The position numbers and the translations under genes were made by a program. Source: Promethearchaeia archaeon (GTDB lineage Archaea; Asgardarchaeota; Lokiarchaeia; Sigyniarchaeales; SOKP01). Taken from it: a DNA stretch of 14,570 bases. The DNA lies in NCBI GenBank assembly GCA_029856295.1, contig JAHQWS010000314.1:1-14570 (forward strand). Direction: 5' to 3'. Shown here in pieces: positions 6,156 to 13,412 of the stretch; the stretch's first letter is position 1; every line of letters begins with the position of its first letter. The notes beneath the pieces were generated by a model. That model did not search any database. It was not told the DNA's origin and saw only the letters and a list, made by a program, of their open reading frames with translations.

Positions 6156-9100
6156 ATGACAGAAAACAAACTAAATTCGATAATGGTTATAGGTGGCGGA
6201 ATTTCGGGAATCGAAGCTTCTTTGACCCTAGGCGAACAAGGGTACAAAGTAATACTTGTAGAAAAAACCTCATCTGTTGGTGGACGCATGGCCCAACTTG
6301 ATAAGACCTTTCCTACTTTGGATTGCTCAATATGTATCTTAGCACCAAAAATGGTCGAAGTAAGCCGGCATCCTAATGTAGAATTACTAGCGTACTCGGA
6401 GGTTCAAGATGTTTCGGGGAAAGCGGGAGAATTTAAGGTAAAAGTTCTTAAAAAGGCACGCTACGTGAATTGGGAAGCTTGCACAGGTTGTGGTTCATGT
6501 ATGGAAAAATGTCCTATGAAAAAGATTCCTTCAGAATTTGAAGAAGGTATGGGAAATCGTACAGCGATTTTTATTCCATTTCCACAGGCCGTACCCAGAA
6601 AAGCTGTCATCGATGCAGATAAATGTCTTTATCTTACAAAAGGTGCCTGTCAGCTCTGTGAAAAAGAATGTGAAGCAGGGGCGATTAATTGGGATGATAA
6701 AGATGAAGTTGTCGAATATAAGGTTGCTTCAATTATCGTGGCTACTGGATTTGATCAGATAGATTCCTCTATCATAGATCGATATCACTATGGAGAATAT
6801 CCCAATGTTATAAATGCTATGCAATATGAGAGGTTATTGAGTGCTTCTGGACCTACAGGTGGAGAAATATTACGACCTTCCGATGATAAACACGCGCACA
6901 ACATAGCCTTTATTGCGTGCGTTGGATCTCGGAATGAAGATATATGTGCTTATTGCTCAAAATTTTGTTGTATGTATATGGCAAAGGAGGGAGTAGTAAC
7001 TAGAGAACACGCACCAGATACAAATGTAACCATCTTTTTTAATGATATAAGAGTAATCGGTAAGAATCAAGATGAGTTTATTGAGAGAGCAAAGGATGAA
7101 TATGGGCTAATGTATTATCATGGAATCCCCGGAGACATACGTGAAAATCCTGAAAATCATAACCTTTATGTAAAACATGCAAATCTCGATACGGGAGATG
7201 TAGAAGTTAGTGACTTTGACCTTGTCGTGCTAGCAAATGCAGTAACACCTCGAAAGGGTGCCACAGAATTAGCAAAAATATTAGGTATTGAGCAAAACGA
7301 GTTTGGTTTCTTTAAAACTAAAAACTCTTCAGAAGATTTAAGGTCTACCCGTGAAGGAGTTTTAGTGACTGGTTGTTGTCAATCTCCTGATGATATTGCA
7401 AATTCAGTGGCCAAAGCTGGCGGTGCTGCAGCACTTGCCGCATCTTATGCAATTCCTCTAAGTGAAGAGGAGCAAAAAGTTGAGCTTCCCCCTTTGAGAG
7501 ATGTTTTAGCTTCCGATGAACCACGTATCGGAGTATTCGTTTGTAGATGCGGTACTAACATAGCTGGTTATATGGACGTTCCCGCATTAGTAGAATATGC
7601 AAAAACTCTTCCTAATGTTGTTTTTTCTATGGAAAATAAATACAGTTGTTCGCAATTAACTCAAGACATTATAAAGGAAAAGGTTGAAGCGCTTGATTTA
7701 AATCGGGTCGTAGTTGCTGCATGCACACCAAGAACTCATGAACCATTATTCCAAAGAACAATAAGGGAAGTGGGATTAAATGAATATCTCTTTAATTTCG
7801 TAAGCATTCGTGAGTTAGACTCATGGGTACACATGCATAATAATCCTAAAGCTACAGATAAAGCAAAAGATCTTATTCGAATGGGTGTAGCCCGGGTCAC
7901 AGCACAAAGAGCTGAATTCAAAATCAAAGGTGATGTGATTCCTGAAGCTCTAGTTATAGGCGGAGGAGTTGCAGGGATGAGTGCCGCAACGGAAATCGCG
8001 GGTAAGGGCTTTAAAGTACATCTAGTAGAGAAAGATGATAAATTGGGCGGGCAATTAAACTTAATTTACAAAATCAATTTTGATAGGATTGATTCTAAAG
8101 AATTCTTAGATGAAAGACTGAAAGAAGTTAACGCGAACAAAAATATAATTACGTATCTAAACTCAGAAGTACAAGATGTAAAGGGCTCAATTGGTGATTT
8201 CAAGGTTAAAGTTAAGAATGCTGCTGAAGAGAAAGAAGTTGATTTAAATGTGGGAGCAATTATTACCGCTACGGGGGCTTTTGAATATAAACCTGAAGGC
8301 TGGTATCATTATGGAGAAAATCCAAATGTAATGACTCAACTTGAATTATCTGAAAAGCTTAGGAATAATGAATTAAAAGATGGTGAAACACTTGTCTTTA
8401 TTCATTGTGTTGGTTCAAGACAGCCAGAAGGAGGTAATGGAGTTACATATTGCTCATTAATATGTTGTTCTGAATCAATTCGACATGCTTTATACGTAAA
8501 AGAGACTTATCCGAATTCAACTATTTATGTTTTATATAGGGACATACGTGTTGGTACTGATGAGGAGCCTTATTACTGGAAAGCTCGTGAAAACATTAAT
8601 TATATAAGATTTAACGATTATCCTACTGTTGATGTAGCAAATGGTAAATTAAATGTAAATGTCAAAGATATTTTAACTCAAATTGATCTTACAATTGATG
8701 CTGATAAGGTGGTTCTTTCTACACCCTTAATACCTCATGATACTCAAAAGCTGAGTGAACTGATAAAATGTGCTCGAGATCAGAACGGATTTTTCTTAGA
8801 AGCACACGTTAAGTTAAGACCTGTAGATTTTGCTACTGATGGAATATATTTAGCGGGAACGTGCCATAGTCCAAAGGGAATTGCGGATTCAATTTCACAG
8901 GGTCGTGGCGCAGCAGCGCATGCGTTAATTCCTCTACTCTCAGGCGAAGTAGAAAATGAACCGTTAGTTTCTGTGGTAAACCCCGCTTTATGTATTGCCT
9001 GTCAGAAATGTGAAGAAGTATGTAATTTTGGAGCTATTGGCGTGAATTTTGACAATGAGATATTAGTCTCTGAGTCTAATCCGCTCTTATGTAAAGGCTG

Positions 9101-9653
9101 TGGTGATTGTTCTGCGGCATGTCCAGCAGGAGCAATTACCATGAGTCACTTTTCAGACGATCAGATAAATCCTATGATTCGTGAGGCAGTGCAAGGTAAT
9201 TTTGTAGATGAAAGACCAAGAATAGTGGCTTTCTTATGCAATTGGTGTAGTTATGCGGGGGCCGATACTTGTGGCGTAAGTCGCTTCCAATACCCAACTA
9301 ATATTAGGCCAATCAGAGTAATGTGTACTGGGAGAATACCGAAGAGTTTTATTTTACAAGCATTTTTAGAGGGTGCTGATGGAGTTTTTATTGGTGGATG
9401 TCACATAGGTGATTGCCATTATTTAGAAGGCAACTATGACATGCTCCGACGCTTTAATGAGATTAGTGAAATTTTAGAAAAAGTAGGTATTAATCCTGAA
9501 CGATATCGACTAGAATGGATATCTGCAAGCGAAGGTAAGAGATTCTCTCAAGTTGTAACTGAATTTGTCAACAAGGTTAAAGAATTAGGACCTATATCAA
9601 AAACAGGTGATAAAATTGAACCTAAAAAAGAAAAAGCTAAGGAGGGTGCGTAA
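6156..9653 (+). CDS. hdrA: Tandem HdrA-HdrA-MvhD fusion, electron-bifurcating flavoprotein
   Basis: This 1165-residue Fe-S flavoprotein probably bifurcates electrons with HdrB and HdrC. Module 1 starts directly with an FAD Rossmann fold (GGGISG 13-18). It has the DCSIC segment (57-60) and an inserted double-cluster ferredoxin (C109, C112, C115, C119, C157, C165, C168, C172). A CVGSR...YCS..CC segment follows at 255-272. It lacks the HdrA N-terminal Fe-S domain. Module 2 has that domain (C463, C465, C498, C523, in a CRCGTNIAG and ACTPRTHEP context), then a second FAD fold (GGGVAG 602-607) without a ferredoxin insert, then CVGSR...YCS..CC (751-771). A C-terminal ferredoxin follows (C946, C949, C952, C956; C979, C982, C985, C989). 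MvhD ends the protein (about 1020-1147; C1028, C1031, C1039, C1057, C1082, C1087), where a [2Fe-2S] cluster takes electrons from a hydrogenase or formate dehydrogenase. A Lys/Glu tail closes it. hdrC starts two bases later. Confidence 0.95.
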   Translation: MTENKLNSIMVIGGGISGIEASLTLGEQGYKVILVEKTSSVGGRMAQLDKTFPTLDCSICILAPKMVEVSRHPNVELLAYSEVQDVSGKAGEFKVKVLKKARYVNWEACTGCGSCMEKCPMKKIPSEFEEGMGNRTAIFIPFPQAVPRKAVIDADKCLYLTKGACQLCEKECEAGAINWDDKDEVVEYKVASIIVATGFDQIDSSIIDRYHYGEYPNVINAMQYERLLSASGPTGGEILRPSDDKHAHNIAFIACVGSRNEDICAYCSKFCCMYMAKEGVVTREHAPDTNVTIFFNDIRVIGKNQDEFIERAKDEYGLMYYHGIPGDIRENPENHNLYVKHANLDTGDVEVSDFDLVVLANAVTPRKGATELAKILGIEQNEFGFFKTKNSSEDLRSTREGVLVTGCCQSPDDIANSVAKAGGAAALAASYAIPLSEEEQKVELPPLRDVLASDEPRIGVFVCRCGTNIAGYMDVPALVEYAKTLPNVVFSMENKYSCSQLTQDIIKEKVEALDLNRVVVAACTPRTHEPLFQRTIREVGLNEYLFNFVSIRELDSWVHMHNNPKATDKAKDLIRMGVARVTAQRAEFKIKGDVIPEALVIGGGVAGMSAATEIAGKGFKVHLVEKDDKLGGQLNLIYKINFDRIDSKEFLDERLKEVNANKNIITYLNSEVQDVKGSIGDFKVKVKNAAEEKEVDLNVGAIITATGAFEYKPEGWYHYGENPNVMTQLELSEKLRNNELKDGETLVFIHCVGSRQPEGGNGVTYCSLICCSESIRHALYVKETYPNSTIYVLYRDIRVGTDEEPYYWKARENINYIRFNDYPTVDVANGKLNVNVKDILTQIDLTIDADKVVLSTPLIPHDTQKLSELIKCARDQNGFFLEAHVKLRPVDFATDGIYLAGTCHSPKGIADSISQGRGAAAHALIPLLSGEVENEPLVSVVNPALCIACQKCEEVCNFGAIGVNFDNEILVSESNPLLCKGCGDCSAACPAGAITMSHFSDDQINPMIREAVQGNFVDERPRIVAFLCNWCSYAGADTCGVSRFQYPTNIRPIRVMCTGRIPKSFILQAFLEGADGVFIGGCHIGDCHYLEGNYDMLRRFNEISEILEKVGINPERYRLEWISASEGKRFSQVVTEFVNKVKELGPISKTGDKIEPKKEKAKEGA

Positions 9654-9655
9654 AA

Positions 9656-10189
9656 ATGACAGAAATGGTTAAAAAAAATGCCAATGATCTAGATAAAAAT
9701 TTTCGCTATGAAATTAGTGAAAAAATAGGTGCCAAATCATTATTAAAATGTATTCAGTGTGGAGTATGCAGTTCTGGTTGCACGGTTACGGAATATGTAG
9801 ATATGCAACCTCACAGAGTTGTTGCTTCATGCCTATTAGGTCTAAAGGAGGAAGTGTTGTCCAGTCAAGCGATTTGGACTTGTTCCTTATGCCATCGATG
9901 TACGGAAAGATGCCCAAAGAATGTAGATTATTCTTTCATTTTAGCACTTTTACGAAATATGGCAGTTAAGGAAGGTAAGATTCCAAAAGAATATTCGGGA
10001 ACAATAGTTACGATCTTTAATAATGGATTTGTGGTACCATATACAGGTGGATTAAAAGATAATATTGATAGAAGGAGAAATAGATTGGGATTGCCCCAAA
10101 TTTTTCCACCGAATCTTGATGAGATTAGATATATTATTGAGGAAACGGGATTAGGTGAACTCGCAAAAAAAAAGGAGGGTGATAAGTAA
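9656..10189 (+). CDS. hdrC: HdrC, iron-sulfur subunit of heterodisulfide reductase type
   Basis: This 177-residue cytosolic protein has two [4Fe-4S] motifs: C32-x2-C35-x2-C38-x3-C42 and C76-x2-C79-x2-C82-x3-C86. It relays electrons between HdrA and HdrB. The length and motif spacing are normal for HdrC, and no membrane segment is present. The first Cys motif lies in KCIQCGVCSSGC and the second in WTCSLCHRCTERCP, both typical of the family. The ATG follows the hdrA stop by two bases, and a strong Shine-Dalgarno sequence, GGAGGGTG (9641-9648), lies in the end of hdrA. Its own C-terminus (KKKEGDK) encodes the ribosome-binding site of hdrB. This tight coupling implies a fixed ratio of the three subunits. 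Confidence 0.95.
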   Translation: MTEMVKKNANDLDKNFRYEISEKIGAKSLLKCIQCGVCSSGCTVTEYVDMQPHRVVASCLLGLKEEVLSSQAIWTCSLCHRCTERCPKNVDYSFILALLRNMAVKEGKIPKEYSGTIVTIFNNGFVVPYTGGLKDNIDRRRNRLGLPQIFPPNLDEIRYIIEETGLGELAKKKEGDK

Positions 10190-11070
10190 TGGAATATGCA
10201 TTTTTCTTAGGTTGTACAATACCTCTAAAGTTGCCCCATTTAGAAAAAGCTTTCAGAGATGTAGCAAGTATCTTGGATCTGAAATTAAAAGAAATGGTAG
10301 GTGTTAGCTGTTGTCCTGAACCTGTGTCTTTACAATCACTAAATATTGATACTTGGATGACTTTAGGAGCAAGAAATTTAGCAATTGCGGAGAAAATGGG
10401 ATTAGATATATTAACTATTTGTTCTGGTTGCTATGAAACGTTGAAAACTGTTAGTGTCTTATTAGAAGGGGATGAAAAATATTTGGAAAGAATTAATGCA
10501 ATTTTAGAGAAAATTAATTATAAATACACGGGAAAAACGAAAGTCTATCATTTTGTTGAAATATTTAGCCAACCAGAGTGGTTAGATAAATTAAAAAAAT
10601 TAACAGTAAAACCTTTAGATGACTTGAACCTTGCTGTCCATTATGGTTGCCATCTTATAAGACCTTCCAAGATTATGCAGTTTGATCATCCTGAAAAACC
10701 AGAAAAAATTGATATAATCCTCAAAACCCTAGGTGCCAAAACCGTTGATTTTGCTACTAAATTAGAATGCTGCGGCTTTTGCGCTCGATTACAAGAAGAA
10801 ATTGGTGAAAACCTAGTAGAAGAGAAAATGACGGAACTTTGTAACCTTGAAGAAGAAGTTGACGCATTAATTGCTGTTTGTCCTGCATGTACCACACAAT
10901 ATGATAGGAAAGAGAAAATAATTGCCCGAAGAACAGGTAAAGAATTAGATATTCCTGTCCTCTATTTATCTGAAATTATGGCAGTTGCTTTAGGTGTTGA
11001 ATTAGAGGATCTAAGCCTTAACCAGAGAAGTGTAAAACCAAATAAGTTAATTGAAAAATTAACAACCTAA
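10189..11070 (+). CDS. hdrB: HdrB, CCG-domain catalytic-type subunit
   Basis: This 293-residue protein has two complete CCG domains, which in HdrB hold noncubane [4Fe-4S] clusters. Domain 1 is C9-x31-C41-C42-x35-C78-x2-C81; domain 2 is C154-x39-C194-C195-x35-C231-x2-C234. Both match the family's CX31-39CCX35-36CXXC rule. In methanogens HdrB reduces the CoM-S-S-CoB heterodisulfide. Here the neighbouring metV and metF suggest that it instead passes electrons to a methylene-tetrahydropterin reductase, as proposed for acetogen MetFV-HdrABC. The ATG overlaps the hdrC stop by one base (TAATG). A near-perfect Shine-Dalgarno sequence, GGAGGGTGAT (10174-10183), lies five bases upstream. A T7 tract follows the stop. 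All cluster ligands are present, so the protein should be functional. Confidence 0.95.
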   Translation: MEYAFFLGCTIPLKLPHLEKAFRDVASILDLKLKEMVGVSCCPEPVSLQSLNIDTWMTLGARNLAIAEKMGLDILTICSGCYETLKTVSVLLEGDEKYLERINAILEKINYKYTGKTKVYHFVEIFSQPEWLDKLKKLTVKPLDDLNLAVHYGCHLIRPSKIMQFDHPEKPEKIDIILKTLGAKTVDFATKLECCGFCARLQEEIGENLVEEKMTELCNLEEEVDALIAVCPACTTQYDRKEKIIARRTGKELDIPVLYLSEIMAVALGVELEDLSLNQRSVKPNKLIEKLTT

Positions 11071-11079
11071 TAAACGTTA

Positions 11080-11086
11080 TTTTTTT
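11080..11086 (+). terminator. T7 tract after hdrB
   Basis: T7 starts ten bases after the hdrB stop inside the string TTATTTTTTTAAG. A nearly identical string (TATTTTTTTAAG) follows metF at 12808-12819, suggesting a shared 3'-end signal. If active, it would split hdrACB and metVF into two messages, or allow partial read-through. Confidence 0.4.
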
Positions 11087-11101
11087 AAGCACAAATTAAG
11101 C

Positions 11102-11109
11102 TATAATAA
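11102..11109 (+). promoter_or_regulatory. TATA box for metVF
   Basis: TATAATAA is centred about 57 bases before the ATG at 11163, giving a predicted leader of about 30 bases. It follows the hdrB T7 tract. The A-rich stretch 11111-11152 between box and gene holds no Shine-Dalgarno sequence. Confidence 0.4.
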
Positions 11110-11162
11110 AACAAAAATTTAAGAAAAAAAAAAAGAAATTTGAAAAAAAAGAGTTTAGTAAA

Positions 11163-11858
11163 ATGATAATTACGGAACTAAAAGATATAAACGAAATATA
11201 TGAACAAATAAAGCCATACTCAAAGATATTGATTGCTGGCTGTGATGGTTGTTGTCAACCTCCAAGATCTCTTAACGAGGCAAAGGTTCTCGGTCAGCTT
11301 TTAGAATTAAAAGCCCGTACTGAAGGAAAAAAATTAATATGGAAAGCGATTACTGTTTTGAGGCAATGTGATGATAGAATTGCTGCTACTACATGTCGCC
11401 CATTTGCTGAAGAGTATGAAGCAATTCTATCATTGGCCTGTGGATTAGGTGTCGTTATGATGAATAAAGTGATAGATAATATTCTCACATTCCCTGCTCA
11501 AAACAGTCATTTTGGAGGTGTTCAGAATAGTAGTGAAAACTTTTACATAGAATACTGTGAAGCATGTGGAGATTGTATTATAGGAGAGACAGGTGGAGTT
11601 TGCCCACGTGCTGGCTGTGCTAAACATTTAAGCAATGGTCCATGTGGGGGTATGGTAGATGGCATGTGTGAAGTTGGTGGATATACCAAACCCTGTGCCT
11701 GGGTAGATATTTGGAAAAGATTGAAAAAATTCAACAGACTTGATCTTTTCAAGAAATATCGTGGTCCAAGAGATTTCAGGTTGTCTACCAGCCCGGGATA
11801 TAAAGATATTTATAAAGAATATACTAATGAAGAAGAAAAAAAGGAGGAGAAAGTATAG
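11163..11858 (+). CDS. metV: MetV, zinc-binding partner subunit of methylenetetrahydrofolate reductase
   Basis: This 231-residue protein matches the MTHFR C-terminal family (MetV) that accompanies short MetF in acetogens. The C-terminal half carries the signature C132-x2-C135-x2-C138, then TGG-x-C147, C152 (CAKHLSNGPCGG), C161, C169 and C178 with the CAWVDIWKRL ending, supporting bound metal or Fe-S. The N-terminal domain holds C27, C30, C31, C69, C78 and C93. These could ligate a further cluster; C27-x2-CC is placed early, as in electron-relay subunits. In Moorella, MetV links MetF to HdrABC-MvhD; the same role is inferred here. The ATG lies behind a TATA box without a Shine-Dalgarno sequence. 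The stop TAG abuts the metF ATG directly, and AAGGAGGAGA (11841-11850) near its end serves metF. Confidence 0.9.
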   Translation: MIITELKDINEIYEQIKPYSKILIAGCDGCCQPPRSLNEAKVLGQLLELKARTEGKKLIWKAITVLRQCDDRIAATTCRPFAEEYEAILSLACGLGVVMMNKVIDNILTFPAQNSHFGGVQNSSENFYIEYCEACGDCIIGETGGVCPRAGCAKHLSNGPCGGMVDGMCEVGGYTKPCAWVDIWKRLKKFNRLDLFKKYRGPRDFRLSTSPGYKDIYKEYTNEEEKKEEKV

Positions 11859-12797
11859 ATGGCAAAAAGACCCGCATACAGTAATTTATGTAAGAAAATC
11901 CAGGAAGGAAAATTTGTTATTACTGGTGAATTAGAACCGAAGAAAATTTTAGATCTCAGTGAAATCCTTCATGGCGCAGAAGAAATGAAGAAAACAGGGA
12001 AAATAGTCGCCGCAAACGTCACTGACGGACCTCAAGGGGATGCTTATATGTCTTCATTAGTACCTAGCTATTTGGTCCAAGAAAAGGTGGGCTTGGAAGC
12101 AGTCTGGCAAGTAACTGTGCGAGATCGTAATCGCGTTGCACTCTTCGGAGATGTAACTGCGGGAGCAGTGTTAGGATTGAAAAATATTTTAGTACTAACA
12201 GGGGACCATACTGCTTTAGGAGATCACAATAGAGCACGAGCAGTTTACGATATTGACAGCACACAATTCTGTGAAATGCTTTCTATAATGATAGATCAAG
12301 GTACTGATTATGAAGGTAATGAAATTGTAGGTGGAAAGATCGAAATGAATTATGGATGTGTAGCAAATCCTAATAGCAACCCAAGAGAACCTGAAGTCCT
12401 AAAAGTTGGACGAAAAGTAGAACAGGGTGTTGATTTTATCCAAACCCAAACTGCTTTTGATGTTGATGATGCGAAAGATTTTCTTAAAGAACTCGAACAA
12501 TTCAATGTGCCAGTATTACTTGGTATCTTTCCTTTGAAATCTCATGGAATAGCATGGTACTTTGATAATTATATCCCGGGAGTGTCAGTTCCTAAGGATT
12601 TACTTAAAGCTTTAAAGAAAGCGGAAAAGGATAATAAAGGAGATAAAAAAGGAAAGTACGCAGCACTTGATAAGATTAATATTGAATTCTTCGAACCTTT
12701 CATTAAAGAGATAAAGAAAAGTACTAAGGCAGCTGGAATCCACTGTATGGCCGTGGAATATGAGAGGCTGTTCGGCCCTCTACTAAAAGATTTCTAA
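11859..12797 (+). CDS. metF: MetF, methylene-tetrahydrofolate (pterin) reductase
   Basis: This 312-residue flavin TIM-barrel enzyme reduces methylene- to methyl-tetrahydropterin, the last reductive step of the Wood-Ljungdahl methyl branch. Family signatures are ITGELEPKK at 21-29 (Glu24 aligns with the catalytic Glu28 of E. coli MetF), NVTDGP 53-58, QVTVRDRNR 84-92 for folate/FAD contact, LTGDH 113-117, FIQTQ 193-197, and the C-terminal FPLKSHG and IPGVSVPKDLL segments. It lacks the regulatory domain of eukaryotic MTHFR; MetV supplies the partner function. Whether the carrier is tetrahydrofolate or tetrahydromethanopterin cannot be told from sequence alone; archaea usually use F420-dependent Mer for this step. 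An insertion rich in Lys (251-268) precedes the last helices. Initiation is clear: the ATG follows the metV stop with no gap, behind a strong Shine-Dalgarno sequence. Confidence 0.93.
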   Translation: MAKRPAYSNLCKKIQEGKFVITGELEPKKILDLSEILHGAEEMKKTGKIVAANVTDGPQGDAYMSSLVPSYLVQEKVGLEAVWQVTVRDRNRVALFGDVTAGAVLGLKNILVLTGDHTALGDHNRARAVYDIDSTQFCEMLSIMIDQGTDYEGNEIVGGKIEMNYGCVANPNSNPREPEVLKVGRKVEQGVDFIQTQTAFDVDDAKDFLKELEQFNVPVLLGIFPLKSHGIAWYFDNYIPGVSVPKDLLKALKKAEKDNKGDKKGKYAALDKINIEFFEPFIKEIKKSTKAAGIHCMAVEYERLFGPLLKDF

Positions 12798-12809
12798 TAT
12801 AGAATTATA

Positions 12810-12816
12810 TTTTTTT
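12810..12816 (+). terminator. T7 tract after metF
   Basis: T7 begins 12 bases after the metF stop in the string TATTTTTTTAAG, which matches the hdrB 3' end. A second T9 run follows at 12839-12847. Read-through into the regulator gene is still possible. Confidence 0.4.
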
Positions 12817-12881
12817 AAGAATTACAAAACAAACAAAATTTTTTTTTATATTTTTATAATTATTGGCTAAGGAGAGGAAAA

Positions 12882-13358
12882 ATGAGAAATTTAGACATAA
12901 AGGATAAGCGAATCCTTGAAATGTTAATAGAGGATTCAAGAAGGTCATATAAAGAAATATCAGAAAAATTAGCTGATGAAGGAATGCCCATCTCTGAATC
13001 CACCGTAAGAAAACGTGTAGTTAAACTGCAAAATGATCAAATTATTGAAAAATTTACAATTAAGATTTGCAGAGAAGATGAAAGATGTATTTTTGCTTTT
13101 GTTACTCTTGTACCAAAATCTGAGTCTGAGATAAAAGATTTGTTAAGAGAAACTCAGATCTTGCCACAGTGTGAGGAAGTGTATTTTCTCGCGGGCCAAT
13201 GTGGTGTTTTAGTGAAAATTAATGTACCTGATATAAATGAATTAGATGCATTGATAGAAGCATTTCGAGCTCGTACCGATGTAAAAAGTGTAGAAAGAGT
13301 TTGCGTAGTGTTAAAACCAATTAAATCACCCTCGCAAAATGGAGGGAGAATGTTATAA
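12882..13358 (+). CDS. Lrp/AsnC family transcriptional regulator
   Basis: This 158-residue protein is of normal family length. The N-terminal winged HTH (about 4-58) begins LDIKDKRILEML, with SYKEISEKL and the recognition helix SESTVRKRVVKL (38-49). The C-terminal part (about 66-146) has the beta-alpha fold of the Lrp ligand-binding domain, with strands CIFAFVTLVP, CEEVYFLAG and GVLVKINV, and a helix ELDALIEAFRA. Such proteins form dimers and octamers and respond to amino acids or other small ligands. It has a good Shine-Dalgarno sequence, AAGGAGAGG (12868-12876), like the distal genes of the Hdr and Met units. An AT box at 12845-12859 would start transcription inside that site, so read-through from metVF is favoured. 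Control of the neighbouring cluster or of itself is plausible by position only. Five Cys residues (63, 69, 97, 107, 141) are many for such a small regulator. Confidence 0.9.
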   Translation: MRNLDIKDKRILEMLIEDSRRSYKEISEKLADEGMPISESTVRKRVVKLQNDQIIEKFTIKICREDERCIFAFVTLVPKSESEIKDLLRETQILPQCEEVYFLAGQCGVLVKINVPDINELDALIEAFRARTDVKSVERVCVVLKPIKSPSQNGGRML

Positions 13359-13375
13359 GTCTTGACACTTCTCGA

Positions 13376-13390
13376 CTTTAATGATTAAAG
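13376..13390. terminator. Perfect palindrome between convergent lrp and MBL genes
   Basis: CTTTAAT, a central G, then ATTAAAG form a perfect 7-base inverted repeat in the 54-base spacer between two convergent stop codons. It could act as a terminator in both directions or be a binding site for the adjacent Lrp-type regulator, whose sites are often AT-rich palindromes of about this length. Confidence 0.35.
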
Positions 13391-13412
13391 CAATAAAAAT
13401 AAGATAATAGTC

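Noticed and set aside
6156..11070. Qmo complex of sulfate reducers or methanogen heterodisulfide reductase as the sole role
   Set aside because: The flavin modules resemble QmoA and QmoB, but there is no membrane QmoC or HdrE, and HdrB and HdrC are separate soluble subunits. The metVF neighbours point to methylene-pterin reduction.
11111..11152. A-rich tract as a functional element
   Set aside because: Similar A/T runs occur in every spacer of this window; it looks like ordinary composition of a metV leader.
11543..11752. Antisense open frame inside metV
   Set aside because: It is a by-product of the Cys- and Gly-rich codons of metV; its translation has no recognisable features and no start signals.
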